A DNA stretch of 64,000 nt, taken from assembly GCF_001270745.1 (NCBI RefSeq), contig NZ_LFXL01000010.1:186001-250000 (forward strand), given 5' to 3'. This DNA is from Jiangella muralis. GTDB taxonomy: Bacteria; Actinomycetota; Actinomycetes; Jiangellales; Jiangellaceae. The notes beneath the pieces are model-generated. The model was not told the DNA's origin. It did no database searches and saw only the letters and a list, made by a program, of their open reading frames with translations. The translations under genes and the position numbers were made by a program. This document shows positions 41,941 to 51,000 of the stretch, piece by piece (the stretch's first letter is position 1; each line of letters starts with the position of its first letter).

Positions 41941-43161
41941 TCATCCGCCGGTCGACGGGACGTCGCGGCTGTTCACGGACGCCGTGCGGCGGAACTCCAC
42001 CACCGCCAGCGTTCCGAGCACGACCAGCGCGAACGTCGACGTCGCCAGCCCGCTCCGCCCCGCCATCACCGGCACCCCGGCCAGCAGGACGACCACCGCG
42101 GCGACCGTCGGCCAGCCGGTCCGGTGCCGGACCCGCAGGCTGCAGGCCAGCAGGCCGAGCAGGAACAGCGCCGGCCCGCCGAGCACGGCCAGCGCGCCGG
42201 TGATCTCCAGGTCGTGGTCCGGGTGCGCGACCACCAGCTCGTCGCCGACCGCCGTCAGGACGATGCCGGCGACGATCGGGACGTGCAGGTAGGTGTAGAT
42301 GTCGCGGCCGAGCGCGCCGACGTCCTCGCTGCTGCTGTGCCCGAGCCGGTGCGCGATGACCGGCGACGCGCCGGAGAAGTACAGCCACCACAGCGCCACC
42401 GAGCCGAGGAACGACACCGACAGCGCCACGCCGATCTCCAGGCTCAGCTCGGTGCCGGACGCGGTGACGCCGGTGAGCACGATGCTCTCGCCCAGCGCGA
42501 TGATCACGAACAACTGGAACCGTTCGGCGAAGTGGTGCCCGTCGATCGCCCACTGGCTCATCGGCGCGCTGCCGTCGCCGGGCAGCCAGTACTGCGCCAG
42601 TGGTCCGGCGAGGTCGAGCGCCAGCGCGGCCAGCCAGAGCGGCCAGCGGGCGTCGTCGATCAGCCCGCCGGCGACCCAGAACGGCGCGGACGCGACCGAC
42701 CAGGCGAGGATGTGGCGGAAGTTCCGGTTGAACGTGCCCCGTGGCGTGACGATGACGACGAACAGGTTGCGGCCGATCTGCAGGGCGGCGTAGCTGCACG
42801 CGAACAGCAGCGCGAGGTCGCCGAAGCCCTCCGGGATCGCGACCGCCATCAGCAGGCTGGCCAGCATGACGAACATCAGCACCAGCCGCACGGGGGCGGT
42901 CTCGGGGTCGAACCAGTTCGCCATCCAGGTCGTGTAGTTCCACGCCCAGTAGACCGCCAGCAGCATGAACGCCGTCTCGGCGGCGCCGGTCCAGGTCAGG
43001 TGGGTGGCCAGCAGGTGGTGCGAGAGCTGGGTGACGGCGAAGACGTAGACGAGGTCGAAGAACAGCTCGAAGAACGTCGCCCGCTGCTCGAGCCCGGACC
43101 GTCGCATGATCCGGATCTGCGGGATGACCGAGCCGCCGCCCTCACGTGTCGCATCGGACAT
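41941..43161 (-). CDS. Low temperature requirement protein A (LtrA) family membrane protein
   Basis: 406 residues, about ten helices. The family signature ATFFELFFDLVYVFAVTQLSH (about 28-48), YWAWNYTTWMANWFDPE (about 72-88), FGDGHHFAERFQLFVIIALGESIV (about 210-235) and WWLYFSG are all present. LtrA was named for Listeria growth at low temperature, but its biochemical function is unknown. It is monocistronic, ending 16 bp from a possible terminator. Confidence 0.88.
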   Translation of the reverse strand: MSDATREGGGSVIPQIRIMRRSGLEQRATFFELFFDLVYVFAVTQLSHHLLATHLTWTGAAETAFMLLAVYWAWNYTTWMANWFDPETAPVRLVLMFVMLASLLMAVAIPEGFGDLALLFACSYAALQIGRNLFVVIVTPRGTFNRNFRHILAWSVASAPFWVAGGLIDDARWPLWLAALALDLAGPLAQYWLPGDGSAPMSQWAIDGHHFAERFQLFVIIALGESIVLTGVTASGTELSLEIGVALSVSFLGSVALWWLYFSGASPVIAHRLGHSSSEDVGALGRDIYTYLHVPIVAGIVLTAVGDELVVAHPDHDLEITGALAVLGGPALFLLGLLACSLRVRHRTGWPTVAAVVVLLAGVPVMAGRSGLATSTFALVVLGTLAVVEFRRTASVNSRDVPSTGG

Positions 43162-43208
43162 GAGCGGGAGCGTAGTCCTGCCGCTGCCCGGCCGCGACGC
43201 GCGTTCGC

Positions 43209-44351
43209 TCAGCGCGTGGCCGCGCCGCGGTCCCGGATCACCGCGGCGGTCGCCGCGTCGGAGCGCTGACCGGCCACGTCACCGGCTGCGGTGTCGATGG
43301 CCAGCTGCCGGGCGACGACGCCGAGCCGCGCGCCGTCGACCTCGGCCGGCGGGCGGTAGGGCAGGGTGAGGTCGAGGACGGCGGTCGCGGTGTCGACGGC
43401 CGCCTGCCGCACCGCGGCGGGGTCGCCGGCATCGGCCGCGTCCGACAGCCGGCCGAGCGCGTCGTCCAGCTCGGCGGCCAGCGCGGGCGGCGCGGTGTCG
43501 TCGGGCCGGTCCCGCCAGGCCGCCGTCATCGCGTCCACCTCGGCGCCGACGGCGGCACCGGCGCCCGCGTCGTCGAAGACCCGCGCGGCGCCGTCGGCGA
43601 GCTCCGTCAGCACGGCCGGGACCGCACCGGGCGTGGCGTCAGTGGGCACGGCGACGGCGACCTGGCCGAGCTCGTCGCTCGCCTCGGCCCGGAACTCGCC
43701 GTAGCCGGGGGCGAAGACCTTGTGCTCGATGGAATTGTCCTGCTGCCGTTCCTCGGTGGCGACGGCGCCGTCGACGGGCCCGCGCGGGCCGTCGACCGTG
43801 ACCGCGGCGTCCTGGATCGTGACCTCCTCGAACACGAGGTCCGGGATGTTCTCCGGCCGGAAGGCGTCGCCTTCCGCCGGGTCGGCGGGCATGATCAGCC
43901 CGCCCGGCCCGTCGCGGCCGGCCAGCCAGCTGCCCTCGTGGTCGGCGACCACCCCGTCCTCGTAGTTGTCGACGTCCTCGCCCAGGTACCAGACGCCGCC
44001 GTCGTCGTCCTGCGCGTAGTAGTCGTAGGCGACCTCGAGGATGCGCCCGGACCGGTACGCGACGTACTGCGACACGACGGCCTCGATCTGGCGGCCGTCC
44101 CAGCTGATCGTCCGCGTCCGCGGCAGCGTGGTGATCTCGACCCGCAGCGGCTCGCCCTCCTCCTGGCCCAGCTGGATCGTCCGGTCGCCCGCCACCAGCG
44201 GGAACAGCGGGTTCGTGATGTCGGTCGGCGCCGAGAACGACGGGGTCGCGGTGTCGACCCGCCGGGTGGGGGCGCCGGTGTCCTGGCTCGCGCCGCAGCC
44301 GGCCAGCACGAGGCCCACGGCCAGGGCTGCGACGGCTGGGCGCGGGTCCAT
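43209..44351 (-). CDS. Lipoprotein of unknown function in two-component operon
   Basis: 380 residues. Lipobox LAGC at 16-19. A soluble beta-rich N-terminal part (DITNPLFPLVAGDRTIQLGQEEGEPLRVEITTLPRT, ending YEDGVVADHEGSWLAGRDGPGGLIMPADP) is followed by an Ala-rich helical C-terminal half (about 240-380). The N-terminal part resembles lipoproteins I have seen beside PepSY/two-component genes, but I know no named family for it. The ATG at 44351 begins one base after the PepSY stop, so it is the last gene of the RR-HK-PepSY-lipoprotein operon. Confidence 0.75.
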   Translation of the reverse strand: MDPRPAVAALAVGLVLAGCGASQDTGAPTRRVDTATPSFSAPTDITNPLFPLVAGDRTIQLGQEEGEPLRVEITTLPRTRTISWDGRQIEAVVSQYVAYRSGRILEVAYDYYAQDDDGGVWYLGEDVDNYEDGVVADHEGSWLAGRDGPGGLIMPADPAEGDAFRPENIPDLVFEEVTIQDAAVTVDGPRGPVDGAVATEERQQDNSIEHKVFAPGYGEFRAEASDELGQVAVAVPTDATPGAVPAVLTELADGAARVFDDAGAGAAVGAEVDAMTAAWRDRPDDTAPPALAAELDDALGRLSDAADAGDPAAVRQAAVDTATAVLDLTLPYRPPAEVDGARLGVVARQLAIDTAAGDVAGQRSDAATAAVIRDRGAATR

Positions 44352-44352
44352 G

Positions 44353-44679
44353 TCAGCCGCCGCTCTCCTCGGTGTCGCCGGCGCCGTCGGACTCGTCGCT
44401 CAGCACGGCGAAGTCCTTGTCCAGGTGGACGTCGACCTGGGTGCCGTCGTCGAGGGTGACCTCGACCTCGTAGTAGCCCTCCTCGTCGCCGACCTCGGTG
44501 CCGGTGACGGTGCCGCCGCCGGTGTGGTCGAGGGCGGCCGCGCTGGCCTGCGCCAGGGCGTCGCCGGTGATCGGCTGCTCGCTGTCGTGGCCCGCCGACG
44601 CGGCGCCCATGGTGGCGACGGCCCCGGCCGCCGCCACGGCCGCGGCCCCGGCGCCGATCCATGCCTTCGGATGCTTCAT
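44353..44679 (-). CDS. PepSY-domain exported protein
   Basis: 108 residues with AGGAGG eight bases before ATG. A signal/anchor segment (about 6-29) precedes one PepSY unit (about 38-95: ITGDALAQASAAALDHTGGGTVTGTEVGDEEGYYEVEVTLDDGTQVDVHLDKDFAVLS). The tail is highly acidic (DESDGAGDTEESGG). PepSY proteins bind or inhibit peptidases or membrane partners; small ones next to two-component systems are common in actinomycetes and may modulate the sensor. It is in an operon with the sensor kinase and lipoprotein. Confidence 0.87.
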   Translation of the reverse strand: MKHPKAWIGAGAAAVAAAGAVATMGAASAGHDSEQPITGDALAQASAAALDHTGGGTVTGTEVGDEEGYYEVEVTLDDGTQVDVHLDKDFAVLSDESDGAGDTEESGG

Positions 44680-44749
44680 GGTGCTCGCCTCCTGTGTAGG
44701 TCGATGCTGCGAGCGTGCACCCTGGCCGCTGAACCGGACCTGAACGGCG

Positions 44750-46048
44750 TCAGCCGGCGGGCAGGCGGACGACGATCCGGGCGCCGCCGCCGGTGCGCTC
44801 CCCCACCTCGACCGTCCCGTCGTGGGCCCGGACCAGCTCGTCGACGATGGCCAGGCCCAGGCCGGCGCCACCGGCGTCGCGGTCCCGGGCCTCGTCGAGG
44901 CGGACGAAGCGGCGCAGGACGCGCTCACGGTCGGCGGGCGGGATGCCGGGACCGTCGTCCTCGACGGCCAGGGTGACGGTGCCGTCCCGCGACGCCACCG
45001 ACAGCGCGACAGCCCCGGCGGCATGCCGCGCGGCGTTGTCGCCGAGGTTGCGCAGCACCCGCCGCAGCGCGGCCGCGTCGCCGGTCACCCGGGCCGCGGC
45101 GACCCCGGTGGTGCCGACCGCGGCGGCGCCGGTCGCCCGCAGCCGTGCGGCCTCCTCCAGCACGAGGTCGTCGAGGTCGACGGGGTGCGCGGCGAGCCGC
45201 AGCAGCTGCTCGTCGGCGCGGGCCAGCACCAGCAGGTCCTCGACCAGTCGCTGCACGCGCAGGTCCTCGGCCAGGACGGTGCCGGCGAGGGCGGGGACGG
45301 TGGTGCGGCCGGGGTGCGCCAGCGCGACCTCGGCGTGCTGCCGGATCGACGCCACCGGCGAGCGCAGCTCGTGCGACGCGTCGGAGACGAACTGGCGCTG
45401 CCGGGTCTGCGCGTCCTCGAGGCGGTCCAGCATGCGGTTCATGGTGCGGGCCAGCCGGGCGATCTCGTCGTCGCCGCGGCCGGCGGGCACGCGGCGGTGC
45501 AGCTCGGCGGCGGAGATCGCGTCGACCTCGGCCCGGACCGCCTCGACCGGCGCCAGCGCCCGGCCCGTCGTCCACCAGGTCGTGACCCCGACGACGGCGA
45601 GCAGGACCGGCAGGCCGATGCCGAGCAGCCGGGTCACCACCCCGGTCGCGTCGGCGACGTCGTCGGTGGACTGGCCCGCCACGACGGTCCGGTCGCCGGA
45701 GCGCACCGCGACGGCCAGCAGCTCCTCGCCGCCGACGTCCACCCGGGTGGTGTCGCCGGGACGCACCTCGACGGCCGCCATGCCGGCCACGTTCGGGGTG
45801 GCCGCGACCACCTCACCGTCCGCGACCACCTGCACGAACCCGTCGTCGTCGGCGACCAGGTGCGGGTCGGCGGCGTCGACCGCCATCGCCCTGGACCGGG
45901 CCGCGTCGGCCACCTGCTCGAGCAGCGCCGACCGCATGACGACGACCAGCGCCACGCCGCCGAGCAGCAGCGCCAGCCCGGCGACCACCACCGCCCCGGC
46001 CGTCGTCCGCAGCCGGACTGAGCCCCAGCGCCCGCGCTCAGCCGCCAT
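44750..46048 (-). CDS. Sensor histidine kinase
   Basis: 432 residues. Helices at about 17-38 and 138-160 enclose a small extracellular sensor (about 100 residues). Then a HAMP domain (about 160-212: RALAPVEAVRAEVDAISAAELHRRVPAGRGDDEIARLARTMN), the dimerisation helix with phospho-acceptor His226 (SDASHELRSPVAS), and a catalytic domain with NLGDNAARHA (N box), DDGPGIPPADR (G1) and GGAGLGLAIV (G2). Its start overlaps the response-regulator stop by 11 bp. PepSY and lipoprotein genes follow. The stimulus is unknown, but the extracellular partners suggest an envelope or metal signal. Confidence 0.92.
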   Translation of the reverse strand: MAAERGRWGSVRLRTTAGAVVVAGLALLLGGVALVVVMRSALLEQVADAARSRAMAVDAADPHLVADDDGFVQVVADGEVVAATPNVAGMAAVEVRPGDTTRVDVGGEELLAVAVRSGDRTVVAGQSTDDVADATGVVTRLLGIGLPVLLAVVGVTTWWTTGRALAPVEAVRAEVDAISAAELHRRVPAGRGDDEIARLARTMNRMLDRLEDAQTRQRQFVSDASHELRSPVASIRQHAEVALAHPGRTTVPALAGTVLAEDLRVQRLVEDLLVLARADEQLLRLAAHPVDLDDLVLEEAARLRATGAAAVGTTGVAAARVTGDAAALRRVLRNLGDNAARHAAGAVALSVASRDGTVTLAVEDDGPGIPPADRERVLRRFVRLDEARDRDAGGAGLGLAIVDELVRAHDGTVEVGERTGGGARIVVRLPAG

Positions 46049-46715
46049 CGACGGCCATCCGGTAGCCCGCTCCGCGCACCGTCTCGATGCTCTGGCGCCC
46101 GAACGGGCGGTCCAGCTTGGTGCGCAGGTGCCCGATGTAGACCTCGACGATGTTGGGGTCGCCGTCGAACGCCTCGTCCCACACGTGCCGCAGGATCTCC
46201 GCCTTCGGCAGCACCTCGCCGCGCCGGCGCAGCAGGAACTCCAGCACGGAGAACTCCCGCGCGGTCAGCTCCACCTCCTGGTCGCCGCGCCACGCCCGCC
46301 GCGAGCCGGGGTCGGCCCGCAGGTCGCCCGCCGCCAGCACGACCGGCCGTTCCCGCAGGTCGCGGCGGAGCAGCGCGCGCAATCGAGCGACCAGCACGTG
46401 GTGCGAGAACGGCTTGGTGAGGTAGTCGTCGGCGCCGGTGTCGAGTGCTTCGACCTCGTCCCACTCGCCGTCCTTGGCGGTGAGCACCAGGATCGGCGTC
46501 CAGACGTCGCGCTCGCGCAGCCGCGCGCAGACCTGGTAGCCGTTGAGGCCGGGCAGCAGCAGGTCGAGCACGATCGCGTCGTACGGGTGCTCGGTGGCCG
46601 ACCACAGCCCGTCGATGCCGGAGTGGGCGACGTCGACGGCGAACCCCTCGGCCTCGAGGCCGGCCCGGATCCCGTCGGCCAGCCGCCGCTCGTCCTCCAC
46701 TACCAGGACGCGCAT
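46038..46715 (-). CDS. OmpR/PhoB-family response regulator
   Basis: 225 residues; GGAGGTGAGG precedes ATG 46715. The receiver domain has acidic pocket ED(8)E, phospho-acceptor Asp51 (IVLDLLLPG), Thr79 and Lys101 (YLTKPF). The C-terminal winged helix (about 128-223) ends with the RTKLD..IETVRGAGYRM recognition helix/wing. It is the first gene of the four-gene operon and probably activates it. The upstream 200-bp gap separates it from the divergent HupE/UreJ gene, another candidate target. Confidence 0.94.
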   Translation of the reverse strand: MRVLVVEDERRLADGIRAGLEAEGFAVDVAHSGIDGLWSATEHPYDAIVLDLLLPGLNGYQVCARLRERDVWTPILVLTAKDGEWDEVEALDTGADDYLTKPFSHHVLVARLRALLRRDLRERPVVLAAGDLRADPGSRRAWRGDQEVELTAREFSVLEFLLRRRGEVLPKAEILRHVWDEAFDGDPNIVEVYIGHLRTKLDRPFGRQSIETVRGAGYRMAVDGG

Positions 46716-46915
46716 GGCCTCACCTCCGGTCCGACCGTGCGGCGGCGCACCTGAACCCCCGCTGAACGACCTGGCCCCAGTCTCGTCCTCCGACGGCCAT
46801 CCGTCGCCGGTGCGAACCCTGGGCGAACAACGGACGACGACCATTGCCGCCGGGAACTCCGGCAAACCAGGGTGATCCCGGCGGAGTGCCGGATCGCGTG
46901 GACCGGAAGGTGTGC

Positions 46916-48046
46916 ATGTCGGCGAGTGGTGTGGTGCGTGCGGGCGTGGCCGGCATCGTCGCGGTCCTCGTGCTGTTGCCGGCCGCCGCGCCCGCCGTCG
47001 CGCACGTCCGCACCAGCGACGGCTGGTCGGAGGTCCGCGCCGACGGCGACCACGTCGGCTACCGGCTCGGCCTGGAGTACGAGATCCTCGCCCGCGCCAT
47101 CGGCATGGGCGCCGACGCGATCGAGGCGCCCGACGACGGCGGCCGCCGGGCCGAGCTGGCCGGGCAGCACGACCTGATCGAGACCTACCTGGCCGACCGC
47201 GTCCGGATCTTCGTCGACGAGGTCGAGTGCGCGATGACGCTGGCGGCGTCGGACGTCGAGCAGCGGCCGGCCACCGACGCCACCGCCGAGGACGTCGCGT
47301 ACGCCGTCCTCGACCTCGACTACGACTGCCACGGCGCGACATCGGGCCGCTACGTCATCGACTACTCGGTGTTCTCCGGGGCCGGCTCGGACGCCGTCGT
47401 CGACGACCACGCCACCACCGTCGACTACCACCTCGGCGGCGAGCGCGGCCGGGTCGTGCTGGACGGCGCGCACCCGCGGTTCAGCGCCGGCGAGCAGTCG
47501 TTCGGCGACTCCGCGCCGCGCTCCATCGGGCTGGGCGCGGAGCGGGTGCTCACCGGCCTGGACCACGCGCTGTTCGTGGCCGCGCTGGCGATCGGCGCGA
47601 CCGGGGTCGCGCAGCTCGTCCGCGGCGTCGCCGCGTTCGCCGTCACCAGCAGCATCGGCCTGCTGGCCGCCGTCGCCGGCTGGGTGAGCCCGCCCGAGCA
47701 GGTGACCGGCGCGCTGGTCGCGCTGTCGGTCGTCTACGTCGCCGCGACGAACCTGGTCGGGCCGGAGTCGCGCTGGCGGCTGCCGGCCGTCGCGACCGCC
47801 GGGCTGCTGCACGGGTTCGCGTTCGCCGGCGAGCTGCGCTTCGGCGACGACCTCGGCTGGGACCTGGTGACGTCGTTCGCCGGCTTCGACCTCGGCATCG
47901 TGCTCGGGCAGGCCGCCCTGGCCGCCGGGCTGTTCGCGCTGGCCACCGCCGCCCGGCGCTACGCGTGGTTCTCGCTGGCCCACCTGGTCGCGGCCGCCGC
48001 GACCGTCGTGACCGGGCTGGCGTGGTTCGTCCACCGGCTGCTGTGA
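46916..48046 (+). CDS. HupE/UreJ-family membrane protein
   Basis: 376 residues from ATG 46916 (GGAAGG upstream). A signal peptide (about 8-29) is followed by an extracellular beta domain (about 30-200) and then seven helices. The membrane part has GAERVLTGLDHALFVAALAI (the conserved GxDH motif of HupE/UreJ_2), then LLHGFAFAGELRF, with His and acidic residues that could conduct Ni or Co. Unlike true HupE, no hydrogenase or urease gene is near, so the metal role is only by family. It is divergent from the two-component operon. Confidence 0.82.
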   Translation: MSASGVVRAGVAGIVAVLVLLPAAAPAVAHVRTSDGWSEVRADGDHVGYRLGLEYEILARAIGMGADAIEAPDDGGRRAELAGQHDLIETYLADRVRIFVDEVECAMTLAASDVEQRPATDATAEDVAYAVLDLDYDCHGATSGRYVIDYSVFSGAGSDAVVDDHATTVDYHLGGERGRVVLDGAHPRFSAGEQSFGDSAPRSIGLGAERVLTGLDHALFVAALAIGATGVAQLVRGVAAFAVTSSIGLLAAVAGWVSPPEQVTGALVALSVVYVAATNLVGPESRWRLPAVATAGLLHGFAFAGELRFGDDLGWDLVTSFAGFDLGIVLGQAALAAGLFALATAARRYAWFSLAHLVAAAATVVTGLAWFVHRLL

Positions 48047-48068
48047 CCCCTCAGTGAATGGAGACGAA

Positions 48069-51000
48069 GTGAGATCGCTCAGCGCACGCCTCGCCCCGGA
48101 GGCGCTCGGCCGCTACCGCCGTGCCGTCTACGCGGCGCTGGCCCTGCTGGTCGGCGTCGCCCTCATCGGCCCGGTCGCGACCGTGGTCGCGGAGACCGTC
48201 GCCGCGACGGCCGCGCAGGTCAGCGGCGTCGTGTACGAGGACGCCAACGCCAACGGCACGCAGGACGCCGGCGAGCCCGGCGTCGCGGGCGTCAGCGTGT
48301 CCGACGGCGTCGCCCTGGTCGAGACCGACGAGCAGGGCCGCTACCGGCTGGAACTGGACACCGAGCGGCGGCTCACCGACCTGGTGTTCATCACCCAGCC
48401 GGCCGGCTACGTCGTCGGGACCGACGAGTTCATGACGCCGCGGTTCTACCAGAGCCTCGGGCAGGTTCCGGCCGGTCAGACGCGGTCGGCGGACTTCGCG
48501 CTGACCCGCGACCCGGGCAGCCAGGGCTCGACGTTCTCGTTCGCGAACATCGCCGACCCGCACGTCAACCCGCAGCTGCCGGAGCAGATCCACGAGATCA
48601 ACTCCACCTCGAACGACATCCCGTTCATCGCCGTCAGCGGCGACCTCACGAACAACGCGACCGACGCCGAGTTCACCAGGTACAAGGACGCGACGGCCGG
48701 CTCCGAGGTCCCGGTGTGGCCCGCGGTGGGCAACCACGAGTACTTCTCCGGCGGCGGCACCGGCTACGCCGCGCGCATCGACAACTACCGCCGTCACGTC
48801 GGCCCCGAGTGGTACTCGTTCGACTACGGCGACCGGCACTTCCTGGTGCTGGAGAACAACGGCCAGGCGCCGTTCGACGAGCAGCTCAGCTGGATCCGCC
48901 GCGACCTCGAAGCGAACGTCGGCGACAAGGAACTGATCGTCCTGGCGCACCAGCCGATGAACGTGCCGTTCGGCTCGCCGTCGCAGTACGACCAGTACGG
49001 CGACCTGTTCGACCAGTACGGCGCCGAGCTGATGCTGGTCGGCCACGAGCACTCCAACGACGTCGAGCCGAACAGCGAGTTCGCGCCGTCGGCGAAGCAC
49101 ATCCAGACGGTGTCCAGCTCGTACACCATCGACAACGCGCCTCGCGGCTTCCGCTTCATCCACCTGCGCGGCGACCAGTTCGAGAACCCGTTCCGCATGT
49201 ACGGCGTGGACCAGGCGCTGACGATCACCAGCCCGGCGCCGGGCAGCGAGGTCGGCGCCGACGGTCACCGCACCGGCTTCCCGGACATCCAGGTCAACGC
49301 GTACGACACCGCCGACGAGGTGGTCCGGGTCCGGTACCGCATCGATAACGGCTCGTGGCGTCCTCTGACGCCGTCCGGCGAGCTGACCTGGCACTCGGAG
49401 TTCGCCGGCCGGGCGCCGGCGCCCGGCCCGCACACCATCGAGGTGGAGGCGGTCGACGAGGGCGGCGAGCGCTGGACCGAGTCGGCGGACTTCACCATGA
49501 CGACCGAGCCGCTGGTCGCGCCGGTGGCCGGCGCGGACTGGACCCAGCACCACGGCGACGCCGCCCACTCGGGCGTGGCCGCCGATGTCGTCGACGCCGG
49601 ACTGGAGCTGGCGTGGAGCTACCGCACGCCGGGCACGTTCCTCACCGGCTCGCCCACCATCGTCGACGGCGTCGTGTACGCCGGCACCCGGGACGAGAAC
49701 GGCGACGGCAACGCCGCGCTGCACGCCGTCGACCTCGCGACCGGCGAGCAGCTGTGGGAGTACCCGGTGCCGTCGTCGATCGTCGGCACGCCCGCGGTCC
49801 TCGGCGACACGGTGTTCGTGGGGACGCTGCGCGCGCAACTCTTCGCCGTCGACCGCCGTACCGGCGAACTGGTGTGGCAGCGCGACACCGAGTCCGGCCA
49901 AGGCGAGTTCAACCAGCGCGCCTACGGCTATTACTCCCCCGCCGTCGCCGACGGCAAGGTGTACTGGGCCTACCAGACCCGCTACGGCCCGGCCAGCCAG
50001 GGCCTGCTGGTCGCGCTCGACCCGGCCGACGGCAGCCAGCTCTGGGCCTCGCCCATGGCCGGCGCGACGATGAGCGACGGCACGCCGGCCATCGCCGACG
50101 GCCAGGTCTTCGTGGGCAGCCAGACCGCCGACCGCGTGCTCGCCTACGACGCCGCGACCGGCGCCCAGCAGTGGACGTCGTCGGCGGTGCTCGGCGGCTG
50201 GCAGGACGGCATCCCGGCGGCCGCCGACGGCCGGGTGTTCATCGGCTCGAACAACGGCATCATCGCCCGCGACGCCGCGACCGGCCGCGACCTGTGGACC
50301 TACCGCAGCCCGCACGCCTCCCGGGTGTCCAGCGGCGCCACCCCGTCCGCCCCGGCCATCGACGGCGAGATCGTCTACATGGGCTTCCCGAGCGGCGCGG
50401 TGACCGCGCTCGACGCCCGCACCGGCGCGGTGCTGTGGGACCGGCTGCTGCCCGGCGGCACCTACACCGGCGGCGTGCTGTCCTCGCCCGTGCTCAGCGG
50501 CGAGACGCTGTTCGTCGGCGCCAACAACGGCTTCTTCTACGCGCTGGACAGCGTGACCGGGCAGCCGCTGTGGCAGTACGAGATCGGCACCTGGGTCGGC
50601 TCCGGCCCGGCGGTCAGCGGCAACACCGTCGTCGCCGGCGCGTGGGACGGCAACCTCTACGCGTTCACGCCGGGCGGTGAGGCCGCGGCCCGCTGGGCGC
50701 GCGTCACCGGCGCCGTGACGGACGAGGCGACCGGCGCGCCGATCGCCGACGCCCGGGTGGTCGCCACCAGCGGCGGCCAGTCGCTGTCGACGACCACCGA
50801 CTCGCAGGGCCGCTACGTGCTCGGCCTGGCGCCCGGCGACTACACGGTGTCGACGGCGAAGCGGGCGTTCCTGCCGGTGGGCGGCTCGACGGCGGCGGTG
50901 ACGGTCGGCGCGACCGGGACGGTGACCGCGGACCTGGCGCTGGCCGAGGTCACCGAGCCGACGGCCGGCGCGGCGGCCGTGCTGCCCGACTACGGCTCGG

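Noticed and set aside
46916-48046. HupE-like gene considered part of a hydrogenase or urease cluster
   Set aside because: No hydrogenase or urease structural or maturation gene occurs anywhere in the window.
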